DNA of 64,000 nucleotides from a bacterium SCSIO 12696 (GTDB lineage: Bacteria > Pseudomonadota > Gammaproteobacteria > Pseudomonadales > Porticoccaceae), in assembly GCA_024397955.1 (NCBI GenBank), contig CP073744.1:1178001-1242000 (forward strand), written 5' to 3'. The position numbers and the translations under genes are program-made. Positions within the stretch are counted from its first letter, which is position 1. Each line of letters starts with the position of its first letter. Below, one piece after another: positions 37,220-46,119 of this stretch. The notes below the pieces were generated by a model. It saw only the letters and a program-made list of their open reading frames with translations, made no database searches and was not told the origin of the DNA.

Positions 37220-37789
37220 TCAAGGTGCAATATCATTGCGTTGCCTACGAAGTAGATTTCCGTCTGAGTCGTAGGAATAAATCAATTCGTAATCCAAATA
37301 AGTAATCTTGGTGGGCAGATTCAGAGTTGGATGCCACTCGGTTTTGAGGAGTCCCAATGCATTGACCTGGATAGCCACTGTTATAGGTATAAAAGCCTGA
37401 TGAGCATATGCTGGTTAAACGAATGTAGTCACTTGGAGGAAAGTGATCTCTGAAACATTGCTTGTCGGATATATGACGCGCCTAACATAATTGCACCCAC
37501 AGAGCCTTCCACTACATGAGCCAAGCCCTATATATTCAAATTCGTTTAGCTTATTTTTGTGCACGTAGCTCTCTGGTGTAGCAGCATATGCAGAGTCATG
37601 AGAGGAATAAGGGTCAACAAATACCCAAGCGGTTCCATTCGCGTTTTTAGTACGAGCTTCGTAGATCAACTCACCGGGTGTCGTCCCCTGCGTAGCGGAC
37701 ACTACTACAGAGAGCTGTATAAAAACCATAAGCATCAACAACTTATAGAATGAACCGTTTGTGAATTTTCTAAGATATTTTTTATACAT
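37220..37789 (-). pseudogene. Degenerate fourth Rhs N-half
   Basis: An exported head (37415-37789, 124 aa; signal peptide KLLMLMVFIQLSVVVSA) stops at 37415, but a shifted frame continues with SICSSGFYTYNSGYPGQCIG. That leads, after a deletion of the whole middle, into TEWHPTLNLPTKIT and on to GNLLRRQRNDIAP-stop (37220), a diverged version of the tail of copies A-C. So this is a fourth paralogue that lost most of its body and its frame. The 124-aa head could still be made as a small secreted protein. Confidence 0.75.
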
Positions 37790-38300
37790 TACTGAGTCCT
37801 TTCTATTTCTGCCTATATGGCATGAAACCTAAACGTCCAAATTGATTTATTGAGAAACGAGAAGTAGATATTTTTTTAGGCAGCTTACTGACCTATGAAA
37901 GAACTTGAATGCCAGCAGAACACTTAAAGATTTTTGAAAAAAGAATTTTATGCCAACCATAGCAAGCGTCCATGTGTCCATTTTAAGAGTTGAATTCACA
38001 GAATAGCTGCTCAATCATCTCCATTCAAGGCCAGCAGTTATCTTTTCTGGAAATTTTATCATGCATAGCAATACTGTCGAGAACCAGGCTTTTTTCCGCA
38101 CGAAATAAACCTGAAGTATGTAGTGCCAACCCAAATATTAAAGTGGATTTTAAATTGATGATGTGGTTATTCATGACCATTCAATAGAAACGAATGTGTA
38201 TTGCATCAACTATTAAGCAGCCATTAAACCTATAAAGATTAAAGTTATCTTAGCTGTATTACCAAAACATTACTGTTTGTTTGAAAAGCATTATTAAACG
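37790..38300. other. AT-rich intergenic region at island edge
   Basis: No convincing gene. A 51-codon minus-strand frame (38025-38180, MVMNNHIINLKSTLIFGLAL...) has a signal-peptide-like start but no ribosome site and no recognisable body; it may be a decayed head of another Rhs N-half. Confidence 0.35.
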
Positions 38301-38471
38301 TCACACATATTCATCAATGTGCGGCCGATTGTCACCGCGATTTTCATCGCTGGGAGGTTTAGGCGCTTTGCGTTTTGGTGGGGGTTCGCGATGACGAGAG
38401 TCACCGTCTTTAATCACAGGTTTTGAAGGGCGAATGCTCGGTGAGGTAGGTATGGAAATGCGGTCGATCAT
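38301..38471 (-). CDS. Small Pro/Arg/Lys-rich protein with IDEY tail, in flagellar operon
   Basis: 56 aa (MIDRISIPTSPSIRPSKPVI ... NRPHIDEYV). GGAGG lies 6 nt before the ATG, the best ribosome site in the area. The protein is hydrophilic, with a PPPKRKAPKPPSDEN linker, and looks disordered. It follows fliA after 24 nt and is probably co-transcribed. I recall short proteins ending (H)(I/V)DEY(A/V) near flagellar/chemotaxis genes of gammaproteobacteria, but have no name or function for them. A remnant of its 3' end lies beyond the island at 24459-24490. Confidence 0.75.
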   Translation of the reverse strand: MIDRISIPTSPSIRPSKPVIKDGDSRHREPPPKRKAPKPPSDENRGDNRPHIDEYV

Positions 38472-38495
38472 GGAGCCTCCGGATTGATTGCGCCG

Positions 38496-39212
38496 CTATT
38501 GCTGTGTCCACTCCCCCATGCGGGAGCGCAGACGGGATAGCGCCTGGCTGTGGATTTGGCATACCCGGGATTCACTGACACCCAGTACCTCGCCGATTTC
38601 TCTCAAATTCAGTTCTTCGTCGTAGTAAAGCGACATCACCAATTGTTCCCGTTCTGGCAATTGCTTGATGGCCTCTGCCAGAGATTCTTTAAAACCGGTT
38701 TGTTGCAGCTGTTGCAGCGGTGACGAACTGTCGTCTACCGCCACGTCCTGCCCCAGTGGCTGGTCGTCAAAGCCGGTAATGCGGCAGACGGCAGTATCGC
38801 GCAGCATGTTGTGGTATTCGTCGATAGTCACCCCCAGCTGATGGGCGACTTCGGTGTCGCTGGCACTGCGGCCCTGCTGACCTTCCACCTCGCGGATCGC
38901 CGTGGCCACCTGGCGGGCTTTGCGTTGCACTGAGCGCGGCGTCCAGTCAGAACGGCGCAGCTCATCCAGCATGGAACCGCGAATACGAATACTGGCGTAG
39001 GTTTGAAAGCTGGCACCCTGGGAAGCGGTGTAGTTCTTCGCCGCTTCCAGCAACCCAATCATGCCAACCTGGATCAGGTCATTCACATCCACCTCTGCGG
39101 GCATGCGCGCCATCAGGTGATGGGCAATGCGGCGCACCAGGGGCAGATGTTGCTGCAACAGCTGTTCTTGCTGTTGTTTGCAATGATCGGCATAGGCTGC
39201 GGCACCGGTCAT
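38496..39212 (-). CDS. fliA: Flagellar sigma factor sigma-28
   Basis: 238 aa. FliA directs late flagellar genes. Region 2 is clear (HLPLVRRIAHHLMARMPAEVDVNDLIQVGMIGLLEAA in pieces; FQTYASIRIRGSMLDELRRSDW), and the region-4 helix-turn-helix is LREIGEVLGVSESRVCQIHSQAL. Length is normal. Its ATG overlaps the stop of fleN by 4 nt, part of the flhA-flhF-fleN-fliA order known from Pseudomonas and Vibrio. Confidence 0.98.
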   Translation of the reverse strand: MTGAAAYADHCKQQQEQLLQQHLPLVRRIAHHLMARMPAEVDVNDLIQVGMIGLLEAAKNYTASQGASFQTYASIRIRGSMLDELRRSDWTPRSVQRKARQVATAIREVEGQQGRSASDTEVAHQLGVTIDEYHNMLRDTAVCRITGFDDQPLGQDVAVDDSSSPLQQLQQTGFKESLAEAIKQLPEREQLVMSLYYDEELNLREIGEVLGVSESRVCQIHSQALSRLRSRMGEWTQQ

Positions 39213-40111
39213 TGGCCGTCCTCAGGCAACGAATTTGCCTGGCCGTAGTCATTGGCATAGAGCAAGCGCTCTACAAAAAACTCCAGTTTGCCACTGGCCA
39301 CGTCGGGCATCGGCCAGTTATTCACCTGCTCGGCAATGCGCTGGAAGGCGCGGCTGACTTTGCTGCGCGGCGCGGATTCCACTACCGCTACCTGGCGCTG
39401 TACGGATTTGCGCAATTGCTCATCGAAGGGCACTGCACCCAAGTAAAGCAGGCTAACATCCAGAAACCGTTCTGCCACCCGGCTGATTTTGAAAAACAGT
39501 TGCTCACCCTGAACCTTGTCTTTGACCATATTGGCGAGAATGTGAAAGCGCTCCACCCCATGATCCCGGCTGAGTACTTTAATCAGTGCGTAAGCATCGG
39601 TAATGGACGTGGGTTCATCGCACACCACCACCAGCACTTCTTGGGCTGCTTTGCTGAAACTGACTACGCTGTCGCTGATGCCGGCAGCGGTATCCACCAC
39701 CAGGATATCCACTGGCAAGGTCAGTTCACTGAAGGCGCGAATCAAACCCACGTGCTCTGCGTTGGTGAGCTCCGCCATACGACTGACACCGGAAGACGCC
39801 GGTACAATTTTGATGCCTTTGGGGCCGTCGATAATAATTTCTTCTAAAGAGCGCTCACCGGAAATCACGTGGCGCAGATCGTAATTGGCGTGCAAACCAA
39901 GCAACACATCCACATTCGCCAAGCCCAGATCCGCATCCATCAACATGACGTTGTTGCCCAGCTCGGCAAAACAAGTGGCCAGGTTGACGGACACATTGGT
40001 TTTACCCACGCCCCCTTTGGCTCCGGTGACCGCAATCACTTTTACCGGCCCCTGGCGAGACATGGACCTCAGACCACTGGCCTGATCGTTGTTATCAAGC
40101 GACTCCAGCAT
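39209..40111 (-). CDS. fleN: MinD-like flagellar number regulator FleN/FlhG
   Basis: 300 aa ParA/MinD-type ATPase: deviant Walker A GAKGGVGKTNVS, MLMDADLGLANVDVLLGL, and VVDTAAGISDSVVSF. FleN/FlhG restrains flagellar number by acting on FleQ and FlhF. It overlaps flhF by 17 nt and fliA by 4 nt. Together with FlhF it indicates a polar flagellum. Confidence 0.96.
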   Translation of the reverse strand: MLESLDNNDQASGLRSMSRQGPVKVIAVTGAKGGVGKTNVSVNLATCFAELGNNVMLMDADLGLANVDVLLGLHANYDLRHVISGERSLEEIIIDGPKGIKIVPASSGVSRMAELTNAEHVGLIRAFSELTLPVDILVVDTAAGISDSVVSFSKAAQEVLVVVCDEPTSITDAYALIKVLSRDHGVERFHILANMVKDKVQGEQLFFKISRVAERFLDVSLLYLGAVPFDEQLRKSVQRQVAVVESAPRSKVSRAFQRIAEQVNNWPMPDVASGKLEFFVERLLYANDYGQANSLPEDGQ

Positions 40112-41399
40112 TAACCGCCTGGCCTCCCATTACATCGTTAAACCCTTGATTGAATGGCTGTTGCCATTCCGCAGCATCCAGTCCATAGGCTTCCATCATC
40201 TGTTGTGCATCTTTAACCATTCCGGCAGCTCGGGCAAGCTGGATATCTTCGGGAACCCGCTGGCCGTTACCCAGGTAGGCCACCGGCAAGCGCTGGCGTA
40301 TCAAGGTGGACAACACCGGCCCCAGGCTGGCGCTTTCATCCACTTTGGTAACAATCGCCCCCGCCAGATTGGAAACCCCAAATTTGCGCACCACCTCGTC
40401 CAGAATAGGCAGTTGTGAGGTGGCCGATAGCGTCAGGTAAATCTGCATATCTGGCGCTGCGCCCTGCAAGGTATCGAACTGTTTCATCAATTCCATATCC
40501 CGCTGGCTCATACCTGCGGTGTCAATCAGCACCAGGCGGCGGTCGGCAAATTCGCCGATGGCTTTAGTCAACTCATCCCGATTGGTGGCCAAACGCACCG
40601 GCACCCCGAGAATGCGCCCAAAGGTGTAGATCTGTTCCTGGCCGCCAATGCGGTAACAGTCTGTGGTAATCAAGGCAACCTGCTGGCGCCCGTGGCGCAT
40701 AGCGAAGCGAGCCGCCAGCTTTGCCACCGATGTGGTTTTGCCAACACCGGTAGGCCCCACCAAAGCGGCACAGCCACCGTTGCTGAGAATTTGGTTGCCA
40801 CCTTCTTGCAGCTGAGCACTGAGGCGTTTCATGGCCGTATTCCAGCAATCTGCCAAGTCGCCAACCAAAGGCACCGCATCGGCCAATTGCATACTCAGCT
40901 CCCTGCCCAAGCCCAAGTTCATCAGGCGCTGCAGCAGCAACGTACGCAAGCCACCATTGGCAACACCATTACTGACGCTTGTACTGGCTTTTGTACTGAC
41001 GTTTTTATCAGCCACCTCGGCACGGGCAGCCACAGCGGGAGCTGGTGGCGCCGGGGTGGATTTCTCAGCCGGCTGCTGAGGAGCAACCTTTTGTTTGGCC
41101 AAGCCGTTTTCCACCAGATCTCGTAATTGGGTCAGTTCGCGGCGCATTTCATTAAAGCTGTCGCCATCCCGAGCCCCGGGCGCCTGTTGGGTTTTGGTCG
41201 CGGACGGCAACACATCGCTCAGAGAGCCATCCTGAATTCGTGCTTGAAGCAGCTTTTCGTCGTAGTCCGCCGCAGCCACCACCTCGATGCCCGCAGCTAC
41301 TCGCTGGCTGGACAAAATAACCGCGTCCCCACCCATGGCTTCGCGCACCTCACGCATCGCTTGGCGACTGTCCTTAGCAATAAAGCGCTGAATTTTCAT
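40095..41399 (-). CDS. flhF: SRP-like GTPase FlhF
   Basis: 434 aa. Amino-terminal basic region (MKIQRFIAKDSRQAMREVREAMGG), a Pro/Ala-rich linker, then the NG domain with GPTGVGKTTSVAKLAARFA (G1), TTDCYRIGGQEQI, LIDTAGMSQRD (G3) and TKVDESASLGPVLS. FlhF places the flagellum at the pole. It overlaps fleN. In the gap to flhA lies a long palindromic element. Confidence 0.97.
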   Translation of the reverse strand: MKIQRFIAKDSRQAMREVREAMGGDAVILSSQRVAAGIEVVAAADYDEKLLQARIQDGSLSDVLPSATKTQQAPGARDGDSFNEMRRELTQLRDLVENGLAKQKVAPQQPAEKSTPAPPAPAVAARAEVADKNVSTKASTSVSNGVANGGLRTLLLQRLMNLGLGRELSMQLADAVPLVGDLADCWNTAMKRLSAQLQEGGNQILSNGGCAALVGPTGVGKTTSVAKLAARFAMRHGRQQVALITTDCYRIGGQEQIYTFGRILGVPVRLATNRDELTKAIGEFADRRLVLIDTAGMSQRDMELMKQFDTLQGAAPDMQIYLTLSATSQLPILDEVVRKFGVSNLAGAIVTKVDESASLGPVLSTLIRQRLPVAYLGNGQRVPEDIQLARAAGMVKDAQQMMEAYGLDAAEWQQPFNQGFNDVMGGQAVNAGVA

Positions 41400-41428
41400 G
41401 TGAGCACCCCTAAAAATACACTATTTGC

Positions 41429-41513
41429 GCGAGAGCTGTGTTGGCAGCGTACTCGCCTCCTCATGTATGTTTTATACACTGCGGGCCTCCGTGCGCTGCC
41501 GCCTTGCTCTCGC
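41429..41513. repeat. Nested palindromic element between flhA and flhF
   Basis: Three nested stems in 85 nt: GCGAGAGC (41429-41436)/GCTCTCGC (41506-41513); GGCAGCG (41443-41449)/CGCTGCC (41494-41500); TGTAT (41464-41468)/ATACA (41474-41478). The flanks add ATTT/AAAT. Such a layered structure in an operon gap looks like a dispersed palindromic repeat rather than a simple terminator. Confidence 0.65.
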
Positions 41514-41572
41514 AAAAATATCGCTATTTTTAAAACACGCATAACGATCTCACCGTCTATTTTTTATTAACC

Positions 41573-43672
41573 TTACCCGGCCAATGCCATGGACTCACGC
41601 CCTACTGACGCCGTCACTTTTACCCGTTTATTGGCGGGAATTTCATCGTAAGCCAAAACATGAAGGCTGGGGTTATTACCTCGCAGCAGACGCGACAACC
41701 ACAGCCTCAGTGGTGACGACACCAGTAACACCGGCTCTTGACCAGATGCTTCCTGGCGACGGGAATTGGCGTTAATCTGCCGCATCATTGATTCCGCCAG
41801 GCCCGGTTCAATACCGCCCGCAGCACCGCCACCCTGCAAGCTGTTAAGCAACATCTGTTCCAGCTCTGGGTCGAATGTCATTACCTGCAGCTCATGCTCC
41901 ATTCCGGCAACACCCTGGAAGATAGTGCGGCCCAGCGCCACACGTACCGCGGTGGTAAGAGCGTCAGCTTCCTGACTCTTGGGTGCGTGTTCCGCCAAAG
42001 CTTCGGCGATGGAACGAACGTCGCGAATAGGAATGCCTTCAGACAGTAGGTTCTGCATCACCTTCAACACCACCCCAAGCGACAGGGTTTTTGGCACCAG
42101 ATTTTCGACCAGTTTCGGAGAACTTTTGGCCAGTACATCCAGCAGCTGCTGGACTTCGTCATGGCCCAGCAAGTCACAGGCGTTGTCTTTGAGAAGTTGA
42201 CTCAGGTGAGTGGCAACAACGGTGCTGCAATCCACCACGGTGTAGCCCATGGTTTGAGCCTCGTCCCGTTGTGACGGGTCTATCCAAACCGCCTCAAGAC
42301 CAAATGCCGGGTCTTCCCCAGGGATACCCTGAAGCTCACCAAATACCTGGCCGGGGTTGATGGCCAGTTCTTTGCCTGGGTGTATCTCTGCCTCCCCTAC
42401 CGGCACATCCTGCAAAGTAATGCGATAGGCATTGGGGCTGAGATCCAGGTTGTCACGAATGTGCACCGCCTGCACCAGGAAGCCCAGCTCCTGAGATAAT
42501 TTTTTCCGTACCCCTTTGATGCGAGACAGCAATTCACCGCCCTGGGCTTTATCTACCAGCGCAATCAATCGATAGCCCACTTCCAGACCGATCATATCCA
42601 CCGGTTGTACATCATCCCAACTGAGCTCGCGCACTTCTGGCGCGGCTTCTTCCGGCCTGGGCTGTTGGCTGTCATCCACCAGCTCCACTTTTTTGCGCTT
42701 GCTCAACCAGTAAGACAGCCCGCCCAATGCGGCACCGATAGTGAGGAACACCAGATTCGGCATACCCGGCACCATGCCCAATATCAACACCACACCAGCA
42801 CTCACCGCTAACGCTTTGGGGTTGCCAAACAGCTGACTCATCATCTGCTGGCCCATGTCCTGGCTGGACGAAACCCGGGTAACGATAATGGCCGCGGCCG
42901 TAGACAGCAGCAGTGAAGGAATTTGTGCCACCAGGCCGTCACCGATGGTCAGCAGTACGTAGTTGTGCCCAGCCTGTTCAAAACTGAGGTTATGCTGAGC
43001 GACGCCCACCGCCAGGCCACCGACAATGTTAATCAATAGAATCAGAATGCCCGCTACCGCATCACCGCGCACAAACTTGCTGGCACCGTCCATAGCACCG
43101 TAAAAATCGGCCTCTTGGGACACTTCTTCCCGGCGCAAACGCGCCTCGTCAGAACTGATAATGCCGGCATTGAGGTCGGCATCGATGGCCATTTGTTTAC
43201 CGGGCATGGCATCCAGGGTAAAGCGGGCATTCACCTCAGAAATACGCCCCGCACCTTTGGTCACTACGACAAAGTTGATAATCACCAAAATGGCGAACAC
43301 CACAAAACCAACCGCGTAATTGCCGCCAATCACGAATTCACCAAAGGCTTCGATCACCTTGCCAGCAGCATCGGTGCCGGTATGCCCGTTAATCAGCACT
43401 ACCCGGGTAGAAGCGACGTTGAGCCCAAGGCGAAGCAAGGTTGCGATCAGCAATACAGTGGGAAAAACAGCGAACTCCAACGGCCGGTTGGTGTAAATGG
43501 CCGCCAGCAGAACAATCAGGGAAAGTGCGATGTTGAAGGTAAACAATAAATCCAGCAGCGGCGCAGGCAGAGGCAACACCATCATCGCCAGCATTACCAT
43601 CAGCAACACCGGTGTGCCAAGACCCAGCACACTAAAGCGTCCACCGCCGAAACTGCCCAACAACTCCTTCAT
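41573..43672 (-). CDS. flhA: Flagellar export apparatus protein FlhA
   Basis: 699 aa. Eight predicted membrane segments in the first half, with the FHIPEP-region GRISEVNARFTLDAMPGKQMAIDADLN, and a large cytoplasmic domain that docks chaperone-substrate complexes. FlhA forms the export gate ring. A sigma-54 promoter lies 59 nt upstream, so flhA-flhF-fleN-fliA is a separate class of transcript from fliL-flhB. Confidence 0.98.
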   Translation of the reverse strand: MKELLGSFGGGRFSVLGLGTPVLLMVMLAMMVLPLPAPLLDLLFTFNIALSLIVLLAAIYTNRPLEFAVFPTVLLIATLLRLGLNVASTRVVLINGHTGTDAAGKVIEAFGEFVIGGNYAVGFVVFAILVIINFVVVTKGAGRISEVNARFTLDAMPGKQMAIDADLNAGIISSDEARLRREEVSQEADFYGAMDGASKFVRGDAVAGILILLINIVGGLAVGVAQHNLSFEQAGHNYVLLTIGDGLVAQIPSLLLSTAAAIIVTRVSSSQDMGQQMMSQLFGNPKALAVSAGVVLILGMVPGMPNLVFLTIGAALGGLSYWLSKRKKVELVDDSQQPRPEEAAPEVRELSWDDVQPVDMIGLEVGYRLIALVDKAQGGELLSRIKGVRKKLSQELGFLVQAVHIRDNLDLSPNAYRITLQDVPVGEAEIHPGKELAINPGQVFGELQGIPGEDPAFGLEAVWIDPSQRDEAQTMGYTVVDCSTVVATHLSQLLKDNACDLLGHDEVQQLLDVLAKSSPKLVENLVPKTLSLGVVLKVMQNLLSEGIPIRDVRSIAEALAEHAPKSQEADALTTAVRVALGRTIFQGVAGMEHELQVMTFDPELEQMLLNSLQGGGAAGGIEPGLAESMMRQINANSRRQEASGQEPVLLVSSPLRLWLSRLLRGNNPSLHVLAYDEIPANKRVKVTASVGRESMALAG

Positions 43673-43730
43673 TCGCTACCCACTGCCCAATGATAGTTTT
43701 TTGGCGCTTTTGCGCTCTTCAGTGGGTTTT

Positions 43731-43746
43731 AGCAATTACTGGGCCA
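43731..43746 (-). promoter_or_regulatory. Sigma-54 promoter of flhA operon
   Basis: Minus strand TGGCCCAGTAATTGCT: GG and GC spaced by 10, with TTGCT at -12. Agrees with TGGCACG-N4-TTGCW at all core positions. It lies in the flhB-flhA gap. Confidence 0.8.
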
Positions 43747-43768
43747 AGTCGCTTTTAAACAGCAGCGA

Positions 43769-44896
43769 CTATCTGTTCCATTCCCCATCAGGCACCGGAA
43801 GGTCAGTGGGTCTGTCGGGAATATTACCGTCGAGGTTATTGTTGAGCTGATAGACATAAGCCAACACCTGGGCCACAGCCAGATACAGGTCGGCGGGAAT
43901 TTCCTGATTGAGTTCTGTGGTGGCATACAGAGCCCGCGCCAACGGCGGCGCGGAAAACAGGGTGATATTGTTTTGTTGCGCTACCTGGCGAATGCGAGCA
44001 GCCAGATGATCACAACCCTTGGCAATCACAACCGGGGCACCACCGGCATCATCATCGTACTTCAACGCCACTGCAAAGTGCGTGGGGTTGGTAATAACCA
44101 CATCGGCTTTGGGCACTTCTTCCATCATGCGCCGTTGCGACATTTCCCGCTGCAACTGCCGCACACGGCCTTTTACTTCCGGACGGCCTTCACTTTCTTT
44201 GAGTTCGTCCTTGACTTCCTGCTTGGTCATTTTCAGCTGTTTGTTGTGCTGAAACAGTTGGAAAGGCACATCGATAGCGGCGATTAATATCAGTGCGGCA
44301 CTGATGGCAACAAATGCCCAGCCACAGAGTTTGGCGGCGTGCGCCAGCGAGTTTTTAAGCTCTTCCACTCCCAGCGCCAACAGGTTATCCAACATGCTCC
44401 ACAGCAACAGTGTAGAGACCCCCGCCACCACCAAAAATTTGGCGACGGCCTTTATAAGCTCCACCAGGCTTTTCACAGAAAACATCCGCTTCAAACCTTT
44501 CAGTGGGTTTATCTTTTCCAGTTTGAACGCCACTGCTTTCATACTGAAGGCAAAGCCTCCGACAAACAGGGGTCCGGCAAATGCAGCGGCAATTAGCAAC
44601 ACCATCAGCGGCGTCATTAACCACAGAGCGGTCATAAAACTGTCGGCAAAGGTGGCCACCATCATCGCCGGTTCACGAATCTGTTTAGGCTGCAGCGTCA
44701 GGCTTTCACTGACCAGTAGCGCCAGTTTGCTGAACATGGTGCCACCAAGAAACAGCATGCCAATGGCACCGGCCAGCAATGACAACATGGTATTGAGCTC
44801 ACGGGAGCGGGCCACCTGCCCCTTCTTGCGCGCCTCTCGCAGGCGCTTGGGAGTGGGCTGTTCGGTTTTTTCCTGACCGCTCTCGTGTTCAGACAT
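43769..44896 (-). CDS. flhB: Flagellar export switch protein FlhB
   Basis: 375 aa. Four membrane helices, then the cytoplasmic domain with the autocleavage motif NPTH (in VVITNPTHFAVALKY), which flips export specificity from hook to filament under FliK control. The start EHESGQEKTEQPTPKRLREA is typical. A perfect 10-bp hairpin ends exactly at the ATG (see 44896-44987). Last gene of the fliL-flhB series. Confidence 0.98.
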   Translation of the reverse strand: MSEHESGQEKTEQPTPKRLREARKKGQVARSRELNTMLSLLAGAIGMLFLGGTMFSKLALLVSESLTLQPKQIREPAMMVATFADSFMTALWLMTPLMVLLIAAAFAGPLFVGGFAFSMKAVAFKLEKINPLKGLKRMFSVKSLVELIKAVAKFLVVAGVSTLLLWSMLDNLLALGVEELKNSLAHAAKLCGWAFVAISAALILIAAIDVPFQLFQHNKQLKMTKQEVKDELKESEGRPEVKGRVRQLQREMSQRRMMEEVPKADVVITNPTHFAVALKYDDDAGGAPVVIAKGCDHLAARIRQVAQQNNITLFSAPPLARALYATTELNQEIPADLYLAVAQVLAYVYQLNNNLDGNIPDRPTDLPVPDGEWNR

Positions 44897-44987
44897 GACA
44901 AACCCCTTTAGGGTTTGTCATCCTGAGCGCAGCGAAGGATCTCTTCATTTGCTCAAGCACGGGATCCTTCGCTGCGCTCAGGATGAC
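44896..44987. repeat. Double inverted repeat in front of flhB
   Basis: TGACAAACCC (44896-44905)/GGGTTTGTCA (44911-44920), then a 25-bp perfect pair (44917-44941 and 44963-44987; core TCCTGAGCGCAGCGAAGGAT). The large pair belongs to a well-known dispersed repeat seen in many phyla. On the mRNA the small hairpin puts AAAGGGG, the flhB ribosome site, in its loop and 3' arm. Confidence 0.85.
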
Positions 44988-45015
44988 AGGAAAAATGTTG
45001 CGGATGACAAACGCT

Positions 45016-45807
45016 CTACGGCCCACGCGCAGCCTCCATCGCCAACATATCCTGCAAATTGGCAAACGCATCGGCAAACAAACTCACCAGCTGCGGCAAT
45101 AACGCCGGAAGGCTGAATAACAACAGCACAAACCCAGCCAATAAGGTCACTGGAAAGCCCACGGCAAAGATATTCAGTTGCGGTGATGCCCGTGTCATTA
45201 CACCAAACGCAAGGTTTACCAGCAGCAGCGATACCATCACTGGCACCGCCATCAGCACGCTGCCCACAAACATAAAGCTGCCCCAAGACACTACCTGCCA
45301 GATAAAGTCAGAGGACAGGGCAGCACTCCCTACCGGCAGTAAATAAAAACTCTGTACCAGAGTTTCGATAATCACTAACTGACCGTCCAGAGCCAAAAAC
45401 ACCAGTGTTGTGATCACCATATAAAACTGACTGAGTACAGGCACCTGAACGCCGTTTTGCGGATCCAGCGCCGACGCGAAGCCAAGCCCCATGCTCATGG
45501 CAATGTTTTGCCCTGCCATGACCACGGCACCGAACACCATTTGCAACACAAAGCCCATGGAAACACCGATGAGCACTTGCTGCGCAGTAATTAAAATTCC
45601 AGCAGGGGAAAGTGGATCAACCGCGGGCACGGGAGGCAACAAAGGCGCGATCAGCCACGCCATCACCAGCGCCAGTACAATTCGAATACGCACCGGAATC
45701 ATGCGCGCACCCAACACCGGACTCGCCAGCAGCATGGCCCCCAAACGAATAAATGGCCAGAACAGGCCGCCGATCCAGGTAAATATTTGGGCGCTGGTGA
45801 GTTCCAT
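45016..45807 (-). CDS. fliR: Flagellar export protein FliR
   Basis: 263 aa, very hydrophobic, six or more membrane segments; conserved start (W.....LFWPFIRLGAMLLASPVLG), GFASALDPQNG in the middle, and the family C-terminus. FliR joins FliP5 and FliQ4 in the export gate. It starts 17 nt after fliQ. Confidence 0.97.
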   Translation of the reverse strand: MELTSAQIFTWIGGLFWPFIRLGAMLLASPVLGARMIPVRIRIVLALVMAWLIAPLLPPVPAVDPLSPAGILITAQQVLIGVSMGFVLQMVFGAVVMAGQNIAMSMGLGFASALDPQNGVQVPVLSQFYMVITTLVFLALDGQLVIIETLVQSFYLLPVGSAALSSDFIWQVVSWGSFMFVGSVLMAVPVMVSLLLVNLAFGVMTRASPQLNIFAVGFPVTLLAGFVLLLFSLPALLPQLVSLFADAFANLQDMLAMEAARGP

Positions 45808-45824
45808 AAAAAAACCCTGTCACC

Positions 45825-46094
45825 TCACCCGATCAGCCCGGGGATATCCATAAACAGGTTTTCTGTGAAAGACACCCAGGCCTCCAACATCCACGGGCCA
45901 GCAAGTGCCAGTGCTACCGCCAGGGCAATCAGTTTGGGAATAAAGCTCAGGGTCATTTCCTGAATTTGAGTGGCCGCCTGCAAGATACCAATTAATAAGC
46001 CGATACCCAGTGCGGATAACAACAGTGGCGCTGAAATCATTACGGTCAGGTAAAGCGCGCTACGGGCAATATCCATTACTGATTCTGGAGTCAT
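45825..46094 (-). CDS. fliQ: Flagellar export protein FliQ
   Basis: 89 aa with two transmembrane helices and the family motif LLIGILQAATQIQEMTLSFIPKL. Normal length. Lies between fliP and fliR. Confidence 0.98.
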   Translation of the reverse strand: MTPESVMDIARSALYLTVMISAPLLLSALGIGLLIGILQAATQIQEMTLSFIPKLIALAVALALAGPWMLEAWVSFTENLFMDIPGLIG

Positions 46095-46119
46095 TTATTT
46101 ACCTCTCCGCTTCATACAG

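Noticed and set aside
38025..38180. 51-codon minus-strand frame with signal-like start
   Set aside because: No ribosome site and no recognisable body; kept only as a note on the region.
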